Assembly (NCBI GenBank): GCA_015501595.1
Contig: JADNRX010000102.1
Location: 90,639 to 154,638, forward strand
From: Hymenopellis radicata
Taxonomy: Eukaryota > Basidiomycota > Agaricomycetes > Agaricales > Physalacriaceae
Length of the DNA stretch: 64,000 bases
Direction of reading: 5' to 3'
Within the stretch, counting starts at the first letter, position 1; each line of letters opens with the position of its first letter. The position numbers were made by a program, and so were the translations under genes. Positions 22,526 through 31,566 of this stretch are shown piece after piece. The notes beneath the pieces are model-generated. The model did no database searches, had not been told where the DNA came from, and saw only the letters and a list, made by a program, of their open reading frames with translations.

Positions 22526-22581
22526 AAGAAGCGAAAAGCGAGCAACGTGAGCGCAGCGGCGCAGGCCGCTGTTCGCTTCTT
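22526..22581. repeat. Two-tier stem-loop
   Basis: Outer arms AAGAAGCGAA / TTCGCTTCTT (22526–22535 and 22572–22581) enclose inner arms CAGCGGC / GCCGCTG (22554–22560 and 22565–22571). The same structure is in copy B at 57257–57312. It lies about 65 bp left of the copia insertion and could be a terminal or transcript-end structure of the Crypton-like element. Confidence 0.6.
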
Positions 22582-22645
22582 ACAAATTTGTAACCTTGTA
22601 GATATAAATCATATTGTACATTGGAAGATGGCATACTGTATACAA

Positions 22646-22881
22646 TGTTGGTGGTGATGAATAGATAATGGATCACCGCAAACTCGGTGCCGGCACCCTA
22701 AGTGATCGGTGCACGTTTTTCCTCCCTCAGTCCGTTCCACGACGACGAGACTGAGGTGAGTCGTGTATATTGCTCGTTCTCTTTCTGCTTACTTACAAAC
22801 AGTAGTTTAATATAGGTATAGTTATTTACTCAGTCCGTTCCACGACGACGAGACTGAGTTTAATATAGTTGGTTTCTAACA
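22646..22881 (+). repeat. Copia 1 5' LTR, copy A
   Basis: It begins TGTTGGTGGTG and ends TTTCTAACA. It holds two copies of a stem-loop with arms CTCAGTC/GACTGAG (22726–22755 and 22829–22858), whose 16-nt loops are the same. These may be promoter or RNA-structure elements of the LTR. Confidence 0.92.
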
Positions 22882-22891
22882 GGTTATGGGC
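22882..22891 (+). promoter_or_regulatory. Primer-binding site of copia 1
   Basis: GGTTATGGGC directly follows the LTR. It resembles the complement of the anticodon region of initiator tRNA-Met, as in Drosophila copia, which primes with a tRNA half. The same 10-mer follows the 5' LTR of copia 2. Confidence 0.7.
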
Positions 22892-23028
22892 ATTTTCCTC
22901 GCAGTCTAGCTGTCGAGAACCGGAACCACGACTCCACATCGCCCTAAAGGCTTATTTTCTCGCACACCGATGCGTTCCTTCCACGACTCCACATCGTTAC
23001 ACGTTGCATCCACGCATTTCTCCAGTGC

Positions 23029-25424
23029 ATGCCCGACACCGGCACCCAATCCTCCCCAATGTCTGTCCTCTCCAGTGACATAACAAGACCCTCCGTCGTC
23101 ATCCAGCAGATACAGACGGCCATGTTCAAGTGTGCCAATCTCAGCAAGGAGCTGGCCAACTGGCGCGAATGGAACAAGAGCCTCCGCACCACGCTTGTCA
23201 TGTCTGGCGGTCTCGACGGCCACCTCGACGACACCTTCCCCTGCCCTGATGTCACAACAGAACCTTGCGCATTTCGCAACTGGAACATCAACGACCGCGC
23301 GGTCCGAGCGTTCATGGACGCGTCATGTGTCCCCGCCGAGCAGACCTTTATGGAAACATTCTCGTCCGCCAAAGAAGTCTATATCAAATTGAAGGCGAGA
23401 CACGAGCAGGAGGGTCCTATTACCCAGATACAGCTGATTCAGGATGCCCTGGAGATCTGATACTCAAAGTCTGTTCGCCTTTCCGACACCACAGAGAAAC
23501 TGGCGAAACTCAACGACCGCATATGGAAGATGGCCGCACCCACCCCCGATATATTCCTCATGATTCTCATCATTAATGCACTCTCCGACCCCGAACTCTC
23601 CCAGGTCCGCCGTAATGTCGCACAGGCTGTCAATCGCAGCACTGCCGACGCACCGGCGACGTCGTCATCCATCATTAACAACCTCGACCTTGAACAGAAA
23701 CTACTCGATGGGGACAAGAAGACCAACGACATCGCTCTTGCTGCCGCAGCATCGAGCTCTAGCTCTGCCTCCAATGCTCAGCATTCCTTTAGCCATCTTG
23801 AGTGCTCAAACCCAAAATGTCCTCATCGACGTGGCCATATCATCAAGTATTGTGTATCAGAGGGTGGCGGAATGGCTGGAAAGACCATCGATGAATCTAG
23901 AGCTGCGAAAAGGAGAGATCGAGACCCAGGGCGATCTGCTGGCGCGTCTGCGCCCTCATCGGCCACCATGGTCACAGACAGCAGTGGGCGTGCTTACATT
24001 CTATCGAACAACACCGCGTTTCTGGTCAGCGCACCAACACCGCCCTCTCAACCGAGCGAATTTACCGTGATGGCATTTGACATGTTCACTCCCGCCTATG
24101 TTGACTCCATTACAACTCCTGCTGACCGTTTGGAATATGAGGGTTGGCTAGCTTTCGAGGACACCATTCGGACTTCAGTGGACTGGCACGAGAGGAGGAG
24201 AGATGTTGTGGATCTAGCTGCACTTACAGTTGCACCACCAAACTTGAATTCTCGTACCAATGTGGTTGACATGGACAAACTCCCCTTCTGGCTCGACACT
24301 GCTGCAACCACCCACATTAGTCCAGAGCGCACAGACTTCATAGACCTTTGCCCCATTTATCATCGAACAATCTGAGGTGTTGGAAACTCCACCCTCAACG
24401 CCATTGGTATCGGAACAGTCAAGCTACGCGTTAGCGGTCGTACTCAACCCATTTTACTCGAAAATGTCCTCTACAGTCCTAATGCAACTGTTCGCCTGCT
24501 CTCCATTCCCTCTCTCGCCCGCGACTCCAGAATCACAGCTCATTTCAACTACGAGGGCTGTTGGCTTACTCAAGACAGTACCGGGACCACGATTGCTACT
24601 GGCAAACTCTGCTCTTCTCGACGCCTCTATCATCTGCACCTATCCTCACCTACCGTCGATCATACATTCGCATCCATAACCGGCCAACCTACCCTCGAAA
24701 CATGGCATCGTCGCCTTGGTCATACCAACTACCAGTCGATTATAGACATGGCCCGAAAGGGAATGGTTACAGGTATGCCTGTTAATCTTTCTGTCAAACC
24801 GTGCAAATGCTCAGCCTGCATCCGTGGAAAACAGACACGAAAGTCAGTTCCAAAGAAACGGGAGGAGGGGCGTAGAGCGACTAGAAGGTTACAAATGGTG
24901 TATGTGGATTTATCCGGGCCGCACTCTGTAACTTCTTGCACTGGCAATAAATATGTCATGAATCTTGTCGACGACTACACAAGTAAAAACTGGTCCATTC
25001 CACTGGCAAGCAAAGATGCCGCCTTCACACAGCTGAAGGCATGGGAACTTGCTCGAGAAACGGAAACTGGGCAAAAAGTGGAGGTGTATCGCACGGACAA
25101 TGGTGAATTGAAATCAGACGCAATGGAGGAGTGGTTGATGTCGCAAGGAGCAGTGCAGGAGTTCACAGCACCATATATCTCAGCTCACAACGGACGGGTC
25201 GAACGGCGACATCGAACTCTCATGAACAAAGCACGTACTATGCGCCTCGACTGTGATCTTCCACCAAATCTCTGGGATGAATTCTACCTCACCGCCTCCT
25301 ATCTTAACAACATCACTGCCACGAAATCACTCCGCGACAAAACGCCAGATGAACTGTGGTACGAACGGAAGCCCGACGTTTCGCATCTTCGAGAAATCGG
25401 GTGTAAAGCCTTTGTGCTCATTCA
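23029..25424 (+). pseudogene. Copia 1 gag–protease–integrase, copy A
   Basis: The ATG at 23029 opens gag (ANWREWNKSLRTTL; VYIKLKARHEQEG). A zinc knuckle (CSNPKCPHRRGHIIKYC) and protease (FWLDTAATTHIS) follow, then the pre-integrase domain (ETWHRRLGHTNYQSIIDMAR) and integrase (VDLSGPHSVT, YRTDNGE, HNGRVERRHRTLMNK; D, D and E present). Two TGA codons interrupt it, at 23458–23460 and 24373–24375. Both are CGA in copy B, so both are C-to-T changes at CpG. The gene is cut by the iteron transposon at 25433. It is non-functional. Confidence 0.93.
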
Positions 25425-25481
25425 AAATAAACGAGATTGTCTGGATATTAGACAACGCCGGTCAGGCACGCCGTTCAAGCG

Positions 25482-25833
25482 ACTGCTGACTAATTTACGC
25501 TCAAATCCTGACCAGTTTGCGCTCAAATCCTGACTAATTTGCGCGCAAATCCTGGCCAAGATACGCGCAAATCCTGGTGAGTATGCGCGTAAATCCTGAT
25601 GAGTATGCGGGCGAATCCTGACCAAGATGCGCTCAAATCCTAGCGAGTTTGCGCGTAAATCCTAACCAATTTGCGGGCAAATCCTCACCAAGATGCCCTC
25701 AAATTCTAGCGAGTTTGCGCGTAAATCCTAACCAATTTGCGGGCAAATCCTCACCAAGATGCCCTCAAATCCTGGCGAGTTTGCGCGTAAATCCTGACGA
25801 GTATACGCGCAAATCATGGTGAGTATACGCGCA
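25482..25833 (+). repeat. 22-bp iteron array, left arm (16 units)
   Basis: Units of exactly 22 bp follow the pattern AATCCTgaCnAgtttGCGCgcA; the first unit is degenerate. Units 7–9 and 10–12 repeat as a 66-bp higher-order unit. No unique spacers separate them, so it is not CRISPR-like. Repeated transposase-binding sites are the likely role. Confidence 0.93.
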
Positions 25834-26040
25834 AATCCTGAGATCCGGCGTTTCGGGCCGCGATCCGAGATGACGCGTCAGCGTTCGATCAAGTCGTTGC
25901 TCTGTCTCTCTCCCACCACCCACGATGCCCACCTAGTGGCGACGGCCGTCCCACTTCCGCGCTGATAACCGCCAGGCGGCCTCTGGGCTGTTGGTTGTGG
26001 TCCTGGCTCTGCGCCAGACTTACTGCTGCTGTCACAGAGA

Positions 26041-26882
26041 TAGCAGCAGAGAACGAGGACGACAGCCGACTGGACAACAACCACGACAACAACTACACGT
26101 AGACAAGGACGAGGACGACGTCTGGAGGAGGACGAGGAATACTTGGAGATGACACCAAAGTTTGCGACGCAGTGACTTTCCGTTACGATCTCAGTATGTA
26201 TTCTCATTTTCTCGTAGAGCGTTCTTGACAAGCTCGGCAGTTCTTTCCTCGCGACGTTGCAGAAGACTTCGCCCAATCCACCTGCATCTGCGCTTTGCGT
26301 CTGCTAGCCTTTCCTCGATGATCAAGAACTCACCCCCAGAAGAAGACGCGACGGCTGCGCTAACGACAGCCCTGAAGACTGTCCCCACCATATGCGAGGC
26401 GTGGAGGCAGGACGAGAGACACGTTTGAAAACGCTCCTCCCAAAGCAGGGACGACCTGTCCATGATCACCTGGATGACAACAAGATTGACGGCAAAGACG
26501 CGTCTTCGCCCGTCGAGTCCCACCACCACTGCCGCTACTACCATCACCCTCAGTCCCCGCATCATGCACGGCTGAGTGTCCCCGTGCCATTGCCCGGGGA
26601 TGCTCATCGGGCATGAATGGATTTGGGTGATTGGTAGTGTTCTGAGTGTGAACCCATGGGCCGACTCAGAACCCGCGCAGCCCGTACCCGTATGGTACGG
26701 GTGTTTAACCGCGATGGGAACGGGCGTGGGTGTCCCTCTCGACACCCGCGGATCCTCCCGTGCTGTTCCTTACGCGGCGGCGGCGCGATTCTTCAGGTTA
26801 CAGTACGTTCGTTTTCTTGGTTCGACTTGCAAGTTGTGGACAACCTGTTCATAGACAAACTGCCTTCGACTTGAGTTGAACC
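26041..26882. other. Interior of iteron transposon, no recognised gene
   Basis: Long but competing frames on both strands (for example minus 26191–26745, 184 codons, intact in both copies and ending RRCRWIGRSLLQRREERT...). None matches a transposase. Possibly remnants of captured sequence. Confidence 0.3.
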
Positions 26883-27440
26883 GTAAGTGTTACTGTCCTG
26901 TTTCGTTACCCATAAACCAACATTTTCCTTGAGAGGATCGCGTGTCTGGTTTCGCGCTGACAGTGTACTTACCTGATACGTATAGCCTCCATTCTGTTTG
27001 ATGCGATGTGACGATTCCACGTCAGTCATCGGTCCTCGACCACTTTCTGGAATGCTCAGTATGTCACTTCTTATGGCGGTGGTCTCTAAATCTGACGCAA
27101 TAACCTTGCAGCAGATTTCGGCACAAATCACTGATTAGAGCAAGAAATTGAGGAGTTGCCCAGTCACGTCGAAAGGAACTTGAAAGTAAGCTGATCCTCT
27201 TCCTCAAGAAATGCCCTAACTGATCCATTGCAGGGGAAAGTGCGAGCAACAATCCTTGTGAGTACTTGCACTAGATTGACATCCCATCACTAACGACAGC
27301 TTCACAGAATTAGAATAGTAAAATTTGTCTATTCTGATTCGGAAAGGTATGTACATTCGGGTATACTACGTGGTGCAAGTACTAACAAAGTATTCACAGA
27401 CTATCCAGAGTAGAGTAGAGTAGTGCAAGTAAATATGATT
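26883..27440 (+). pseudogene. Chain of small exons in the iteron transposon, copy A
   Basis: Five intron-like segments are visible: 26883–26985, 27059–27111, 27186–27233, 27258–27307 and 27347–27399. Each starts GTAAGT, GTATGT, GTAAGC, GTGAGT or GTATGT and ends in CAG or TAG. Three have CTAAC branch sites. Exons between the last ones are only 74, 24 and 39 nt. One frame reads EIEELPSHVERN and continues in phase through the 24-nt exon to a stop, so it may be the C-terminal end of a captured gene or a decayed transposase. I cannot identify it. Confidence 0.45.
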
Positions 27441-27477
27441 AGCAGTGTTTTCCGAGTAAGAGAAGACGTGTGAGCGT

Positions 27478-27741
27478 TTAATTTGGGCGGACTGGTTTCA
27501 TGGGGTCGGCGGCGGCGTGCCCGTCGATGTTGGGGATACCGACTTGATGGCAGTCCTTGTCCACATGGGCGGAGATTCATTGGCAAGTAGGCGGGGATGG
27601 CAGATAATGCAGCGAAGGCCTGTTGTCGTCCGCGGCATAAGTGATGTCGTCCACCTCGATGGCGACGGAGTCGGACTCGTCGTGAGCGTGGCAACAAGAG
27701 ATAGCCCACGACGCAATGAGACGGGCGAAGGGATGATCCAT
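27478..27741 (-). pseudogene. Frameshifted zinc-finger-like ORF, copy A
   Basis: This is the counterpart of an intact 88-codon frame in copy B (62200–62466). Here small indels near 27574 and 27629 shift the frame and remove the Cys/His pattern. Confidence 0.55.
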
Positions 27742-27990
27742 CAAAGTAAGAGATAGCCCCGCTCGGAGGCAGCCCACTCAGAGGCGGGAGGATTGGATCC
27801 GAGGGCGTTCCTGAGGGAGACCAATCAGGATCACCGCTGCGAGGGCGTAAGAGGAAGAGGATGCACCTCAAACGCACCCCACATCAAGAGCGCCCACGTC
27901 GTATGCCCATCCCGCACCCTGCACAAAGTTGCAGTCCGTCCTCATGAGGTCGTCAGTCGAGTCCGTGGGCGTGCCAACGAGCTCACTTAC

Positions 27991-28299
27991 GGTCCTTCGC
28001 CCTCGAGCCCCTCCCAGGTAACGGGAAAACATAGCATGATGAACCCCCAGCCGCGGAGGCGGGCTAGGTGGACGTCGGCAGTGTCATCGTCCAGATTGTG
28101 GGCGGTTTATAATGCTCTCACCGCCGCGCTCAGCGTCATCCCAGAGTCCGTCTAGCACACACGACAGCTTATTTACAGGAGCCTTGGACGAGCCAGATAA
28201 GTTGACGCCACGCAGCAGCAATGTCCGTCCAGCGTTGTCGACAAAGTTACAGTCCGTCGTTGTATGATGAGGCGGTTGGTCAGTCGCCGGCACAACCAA
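27991..28299 (-). pseudogene. GH5 (endoglycoceramidase/EGCrP-like) exon fragment, copy A
   Basis: On the minus strand the frame reads FVDNAGRTLLLRGVNLSGSS, KAPVNK and LWDDAERGGESIINRP; after a frameshift it continues NLDDDTADVHLARLRGWGF and FPVTWEGLEGEGP, then a GTAAGT donor. This is the conserved N-terminal exon pattern of fungal GH5 enzymes related to endoglycoceramidase and steryl-glucosidase (EGCrP). No catalytic glutamates are present because the barrel is not continued. It begins inside or just beside the right inverted arm, so it is captured host sequence. Confidence 0.75.
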
Positions 28300-28449
28300 C
28301 CGCCCAGAGGCCGCCTGGCGGTTATCAGCGTGGAAGTGGGACGGCCGTCGCCACTAGGTGGGCATCGTGGGTGGTGGGAGAGAGACAGAGCAACGACTTG
28401 ATCACTGACGCGTCGTCTCGGATCGTGGCCCGAAACGCCGGATCTCAGG

Positions 28450-28779
28450 ATTTGCGCGTATACTCACCATGATTTGCGCGTATACTCGTCAGGATTTACG
28501 CGCAAACTCGCCAGGATTTGAGGGCATCTTGGTGAGGATTTGCGCGCAAATTGGTTAGGATTTACGCGCAAACTCGCTAGAATTTGAGGGCATCTTGGTG
28601 AGGATTTGCCCGCAAATTGGTTAGGATTTACGCGCAAACTCGCTAGGATTTGAGCGCATCTTGGTCAGGATTTGCCCGCATACTCATCAGGATTTACGCG
28701 CATACTCACCAGGATTTGCGCGTATCTTGGCCAGGATTTGCGCGCAAATTAGTCAGGATTTGAGCGCAAATCGGTCAGG
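28450..28779 (-). repeat. 22-bp iteron array, right arm (15 units)
   Basis: Fifteen units of 22 bp, in inverted orientation to the left array and with the same order of unit variants. Confidence 0.93.
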
Positions 28780-28839
28780 GCCGCCTCGAACGGCGTGCCT
28801 GACCGGCGGTTTCTAATAGTCAGACAATTTGAAATAAAC

Positions 28840-31030
28840 ATAATCCCAAGATCCTTGAATAGTCAATCGAGTGTATACTCATTGGATACGACCCAAAGCC
28901 CAAAACATATGTCTGCTATCACCGCTCCTCCCGTCGAATAATACGCACTTACCATGTGGAGTTCATCGAGAGCCATGAACTCTCCTCCAAGCACCCTCCT
29001 ATACCCCCTGCACAAAAGTCAAACCTACCACCGGAAGCTCAGACACCAACTCCATTTAATTATGATGACTCGGATGACATTTCTTCAGAGACATCTAGTA
29101 TTTCCGGAGTTGATGATGACGACCCAATCCGCCACCTGATCCTCCTCGAAGATCTGGCCGAACACGCCATACACCGAAGGACGCTGATGATGCACGATTC
29201 AGGAAAGCTGTCCAAGAAGCCGAAGAGAGCAGTGCGCGTCAGAAGACTGTTCAAAACGAACGGCGAGCACTTCTGAAAGCGATGCGGGAGGATGTGCCGG
29301 CCCCGGATCCGAATGCTGAAATTAATGCCCAGCAAGAACTCATTGATATGATGGCAGACCTGAACCTCGGCGAGGAGAAGTCTGCAAATCTTCACGAAGT
29401 CTATAACACGATTAGCGATGACATTCACACACTGCAATATGCCGACGAACCAAGAACATGGAACGAAGCGAAAGCATCACCCGATGCAGCAGAATGGGAA
29501 AAGGGCTATCGAGAGGAGCTGGATGGTCTTAAGGCCATGGGGGTATACAATCTGGTCCCAAGATCAGAAGTCCCCAGAGGCATGAAGATTCGAAAAGGGC
29601 GACCTGTTTTCCGCATTAAACGGGATGAGCAAGGCACGGCAGTTCGATGGAAAGTCCGATATGTCTTTAAAGGGTTTGAGCAAATCTACGGCCGCGATTA
29701 CACAAAAACGACCTCACCGACAGCCCATATTGAATCTTGGCGAATCCTCCTTCACCTCGCAGCCACACGGGACTGGGATGCTCAGCAAATCGATGTCAAG
29801 ACGGCATTCCTGTATGGCATGTTGCTAGAGGATGAAACACAATACATGGAACAACTGAAAGGTTTTGAAGAGTCGGGGAAAGAGGACCATGTATGGATGC
29901 TGATGCGAGGGCTATACGGGATGAAGCAAGCCGGGCGTATCTGGAACTGCACGATGCACGATGCAATGGTCTCCTGGAGTTTCACGCGACTGCTATCCGA
30001 ATATTGCATCTATTATCGAAAGAGCGACTCCGGAACCGTAATTGCAGCGGTCCATGTCGATGATTTTCTCTCGATAGCCGACACAAAGGAGGAGAACGAA
30101 CACTTCAAAAACCAAATGCGAAAGCTGTGGGCAATATCAGACTTGGGAGAAGCAAAGTTTTGTGTCGGCATCGCTATCACACGAAATCGCCAAGAACGCA
30201 CTGTTTCATTATCCCAGACGGCTCTAATTGACCGCATCGTCTCACAGTTCGGCCAACTACACGCCCACCCCGTATCAACACCAATGGATGCTGGTCTGAA
30301 GCTACGACGTCCAGATCTAGACCAATTGAGTGAGGAGGAGCGGGGACAATTAGCCAAACTTCCATACCGTTCACTCGTCTGCTCCCTCATCTATCTCGCC
30401 ATCGCAACTCATCCTAACATAGCATATGCTATCCAACAACTATCCCGATTCCTCGATCACTACGCATTCATCCATTGGAACGCTGCGATACGCGTCGTTC
30501 GATATCTCCATGGTACCCGAAACCTAAAGCTGACTTTGGGCGGAGTCGACGATGTGACACTCATGGGGTACACGGACTCTGATTGGGCAAATTGTCTAGA
30601 CACGCGCAGAAGTATCGGAGGCTACTGTTTCAAGTTGAACCAAAATTCCGGCATTGTGTCATGGGGTGCCCGCCGCCAACCAACAGTGGCACTCTCTACC
30701 TGCGAGTCCGAATATATTGCAACCAGCGAGTCCACCAAAGACGCTGTGTGGATCCGATCACTACTAGATGGACTCGACTTGACTCAGGACTCACCAACGA
30801 CAATCCACTGCGATAACAACAGTGCCATCAATCTATCCGAGGACCCATCACTCCATGCTCGCGTGAAGCACATCGACATCAAATACCACTTCATCCGGGA
30901 GCACGTCGCCAATGGGAACATCCGGCTATCATACATCAACACCCGTGAAAACATGGCGGACTGCTTCACAAAGGCATTGGAGCCAAAAGCATTCGAGAAG
31001 TTTAGGGCGATGATGGGGCTGAGAGCATAA
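28840..31030 (+). pseudogene. Copia 1 RT–RNase H, copy A
   Basis: Coding resumes after the transposon with IIRTYHVEFIESHEL-like sequence. It has a one-base deletion near 29130 (copy B has four C, copy A three), then an uninterrupted frame from 29282 to the TAA at 31030. RT motifs include WKVRYVFKGFEQ, VKTAFLYG, GLYGMKQAGR and VHVDDFLS (catalytic DD). RNase H has YTDSDWANC, ALSTCESEYIA and HIDIKYHFIREHV. The catalytic core is conserved, but the gene cannot be expressed as one polyprotein. Confidence 0.92.
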
Positions 31031-31055
31031 TAGCCAAGTTTGCGTTGAGGAGGAG

Positions 31056-31107
31056 TGTTGGTGGTGATGAATAGATAATGGATCACCGCAAACTCGGTGC
31101 CGGCACC
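31056..31107 (+). repeat. Copia 1 3' LTR, left piece
   Basis: The first 52 bp of the 236-bp LTR; the Ty3 element starts at 31108 after the target CACC. Confidence 0.93.
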
Positions 31108-31510
31108 TGTACCGATCGTGCACTCCCTGTGCACGAATCGGTTACAATCCCTTAGTCCGGGATTGCCCAGGAGTTCCCCTCGTTCCTGGCTCCTCCTCCC
31201 TCCTTTGATCACATCCACCCCGCACCCTCGTCTCGGGTGCCTTGAAGCCCTTATTCTTCTCCTTCCCCTTTTCCCAGTCATTTCCCCTTTTTCCTAGTCA
31301 TTCCTACTCACATATGATTATGGACTCCTTTTCATTCCAGTATTTAGCTATGTAAGGATCCTCTTGGTAGCTAGCTTTAGCACCCCCACAATTAAGATCC
31401 CTTTTTCTCTCTCTCTCTCTGATTCCTCTCTGAGCTGATTCCTCCACACGTGATTAGTGGATCCCGCGCGCACTGATACGTTCTTGCGCACGGCCGGACT
31501 CGAGTGCACA
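31108..31510 (+). repeat. Ty3 5' LTR
   Basis: Begins TGTACCGATCGTGCAC and ends CGAGTGCACA. A short CT-repeat run lies near 31405. No difference from the right LTR was noticed. Confidence 0.95.
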
Positions 31511-31566
31511 AGTGGAGCCCACCGCGAGGGATCCATTTCTCACCGTGTTCGTCGCGTTTGCCCACC

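Larger units (their letters stand above)
14945..22645 (+). mobile_element. Crypton-like tyrosine-recombinase element, copy A
   Basis: The left edge is the start of similarity to copy B at 49931. The element carries the recombinase gene (15425–18595) and then captured fragments of host genes (Aha1, Hsp70 and a conserved agaric domain). No terminal inverted repeats are seen, as expected for Cryptons, which integrate by recombination through a circular form. The right edge is uncertain: copia 1 interrupts the sequence at 22645/46140, so the element may end beside 46140 or extend further. I infer that the fragments travelled with the element because they are present in both copies. Confidence 0.6.
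25433..28831. mobile_element. DNA transposon with iteron-built inverted ends, copy A
   Basis: AAATAAAC is duplicated on both sides (25425–25432 and 28832–28839). Terminal inverted repeats begin (G/C)A(G/A)ATTGTCTG and share GCCGGTCAGGCACGCCGTTC. They extend about 0.55 kb inward (to about 25999 and from about 28291). Most of each arm is an array of 22-bp units. The interior has no transposase I can recognise but carries host gene fragments. An 8-bp duplication fits hAT or KDZ/Zisupton-type elements; class assignment is inference. It is present in both repeat copies, so it inserted into copia 1 before the duplication. Confidence 0.9.
14945..29275 (+). repeat. Segmental repeat, copy A
   Basis: From 14945 the sequence repeats at 49931 with an offset of 34,986. 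The offset drops to 34,730 after the copy-A-only MITE and then stays near 34,731. Similarity holds to the window end (29275 matches 64000). In the first 4.5 kb I count about 25 substitutions by eye, or roughly 99.5% identity. The copy contains the Crypton-like element, captured fragments, the 5' part of copia 1 and the iteron transposon. Confidence 0.95.

Noticed and set aside
14945..22645. Starship-like giant element
   Set aside because: The recombinase is of Ndc10/GCR1 type rather than the DUF3435 type of Starship captains, and the cargo consists of broken gene fragments.
25482..25833. Regular short repeats that might be called a CRISPR array
   Set aside because: The 22-mers are contiguous with no unique spacers, occur in mirrored arms of a transposon, and the genome is fungal.
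26191..26745. 184-codon minus-strand frame in the iteron transposon as the transposase
   Set aside because: No catalytic motif of hAT, KDZ or other transposases; it lacks the length for one. Its being open in both copies is explained by their recent origin.
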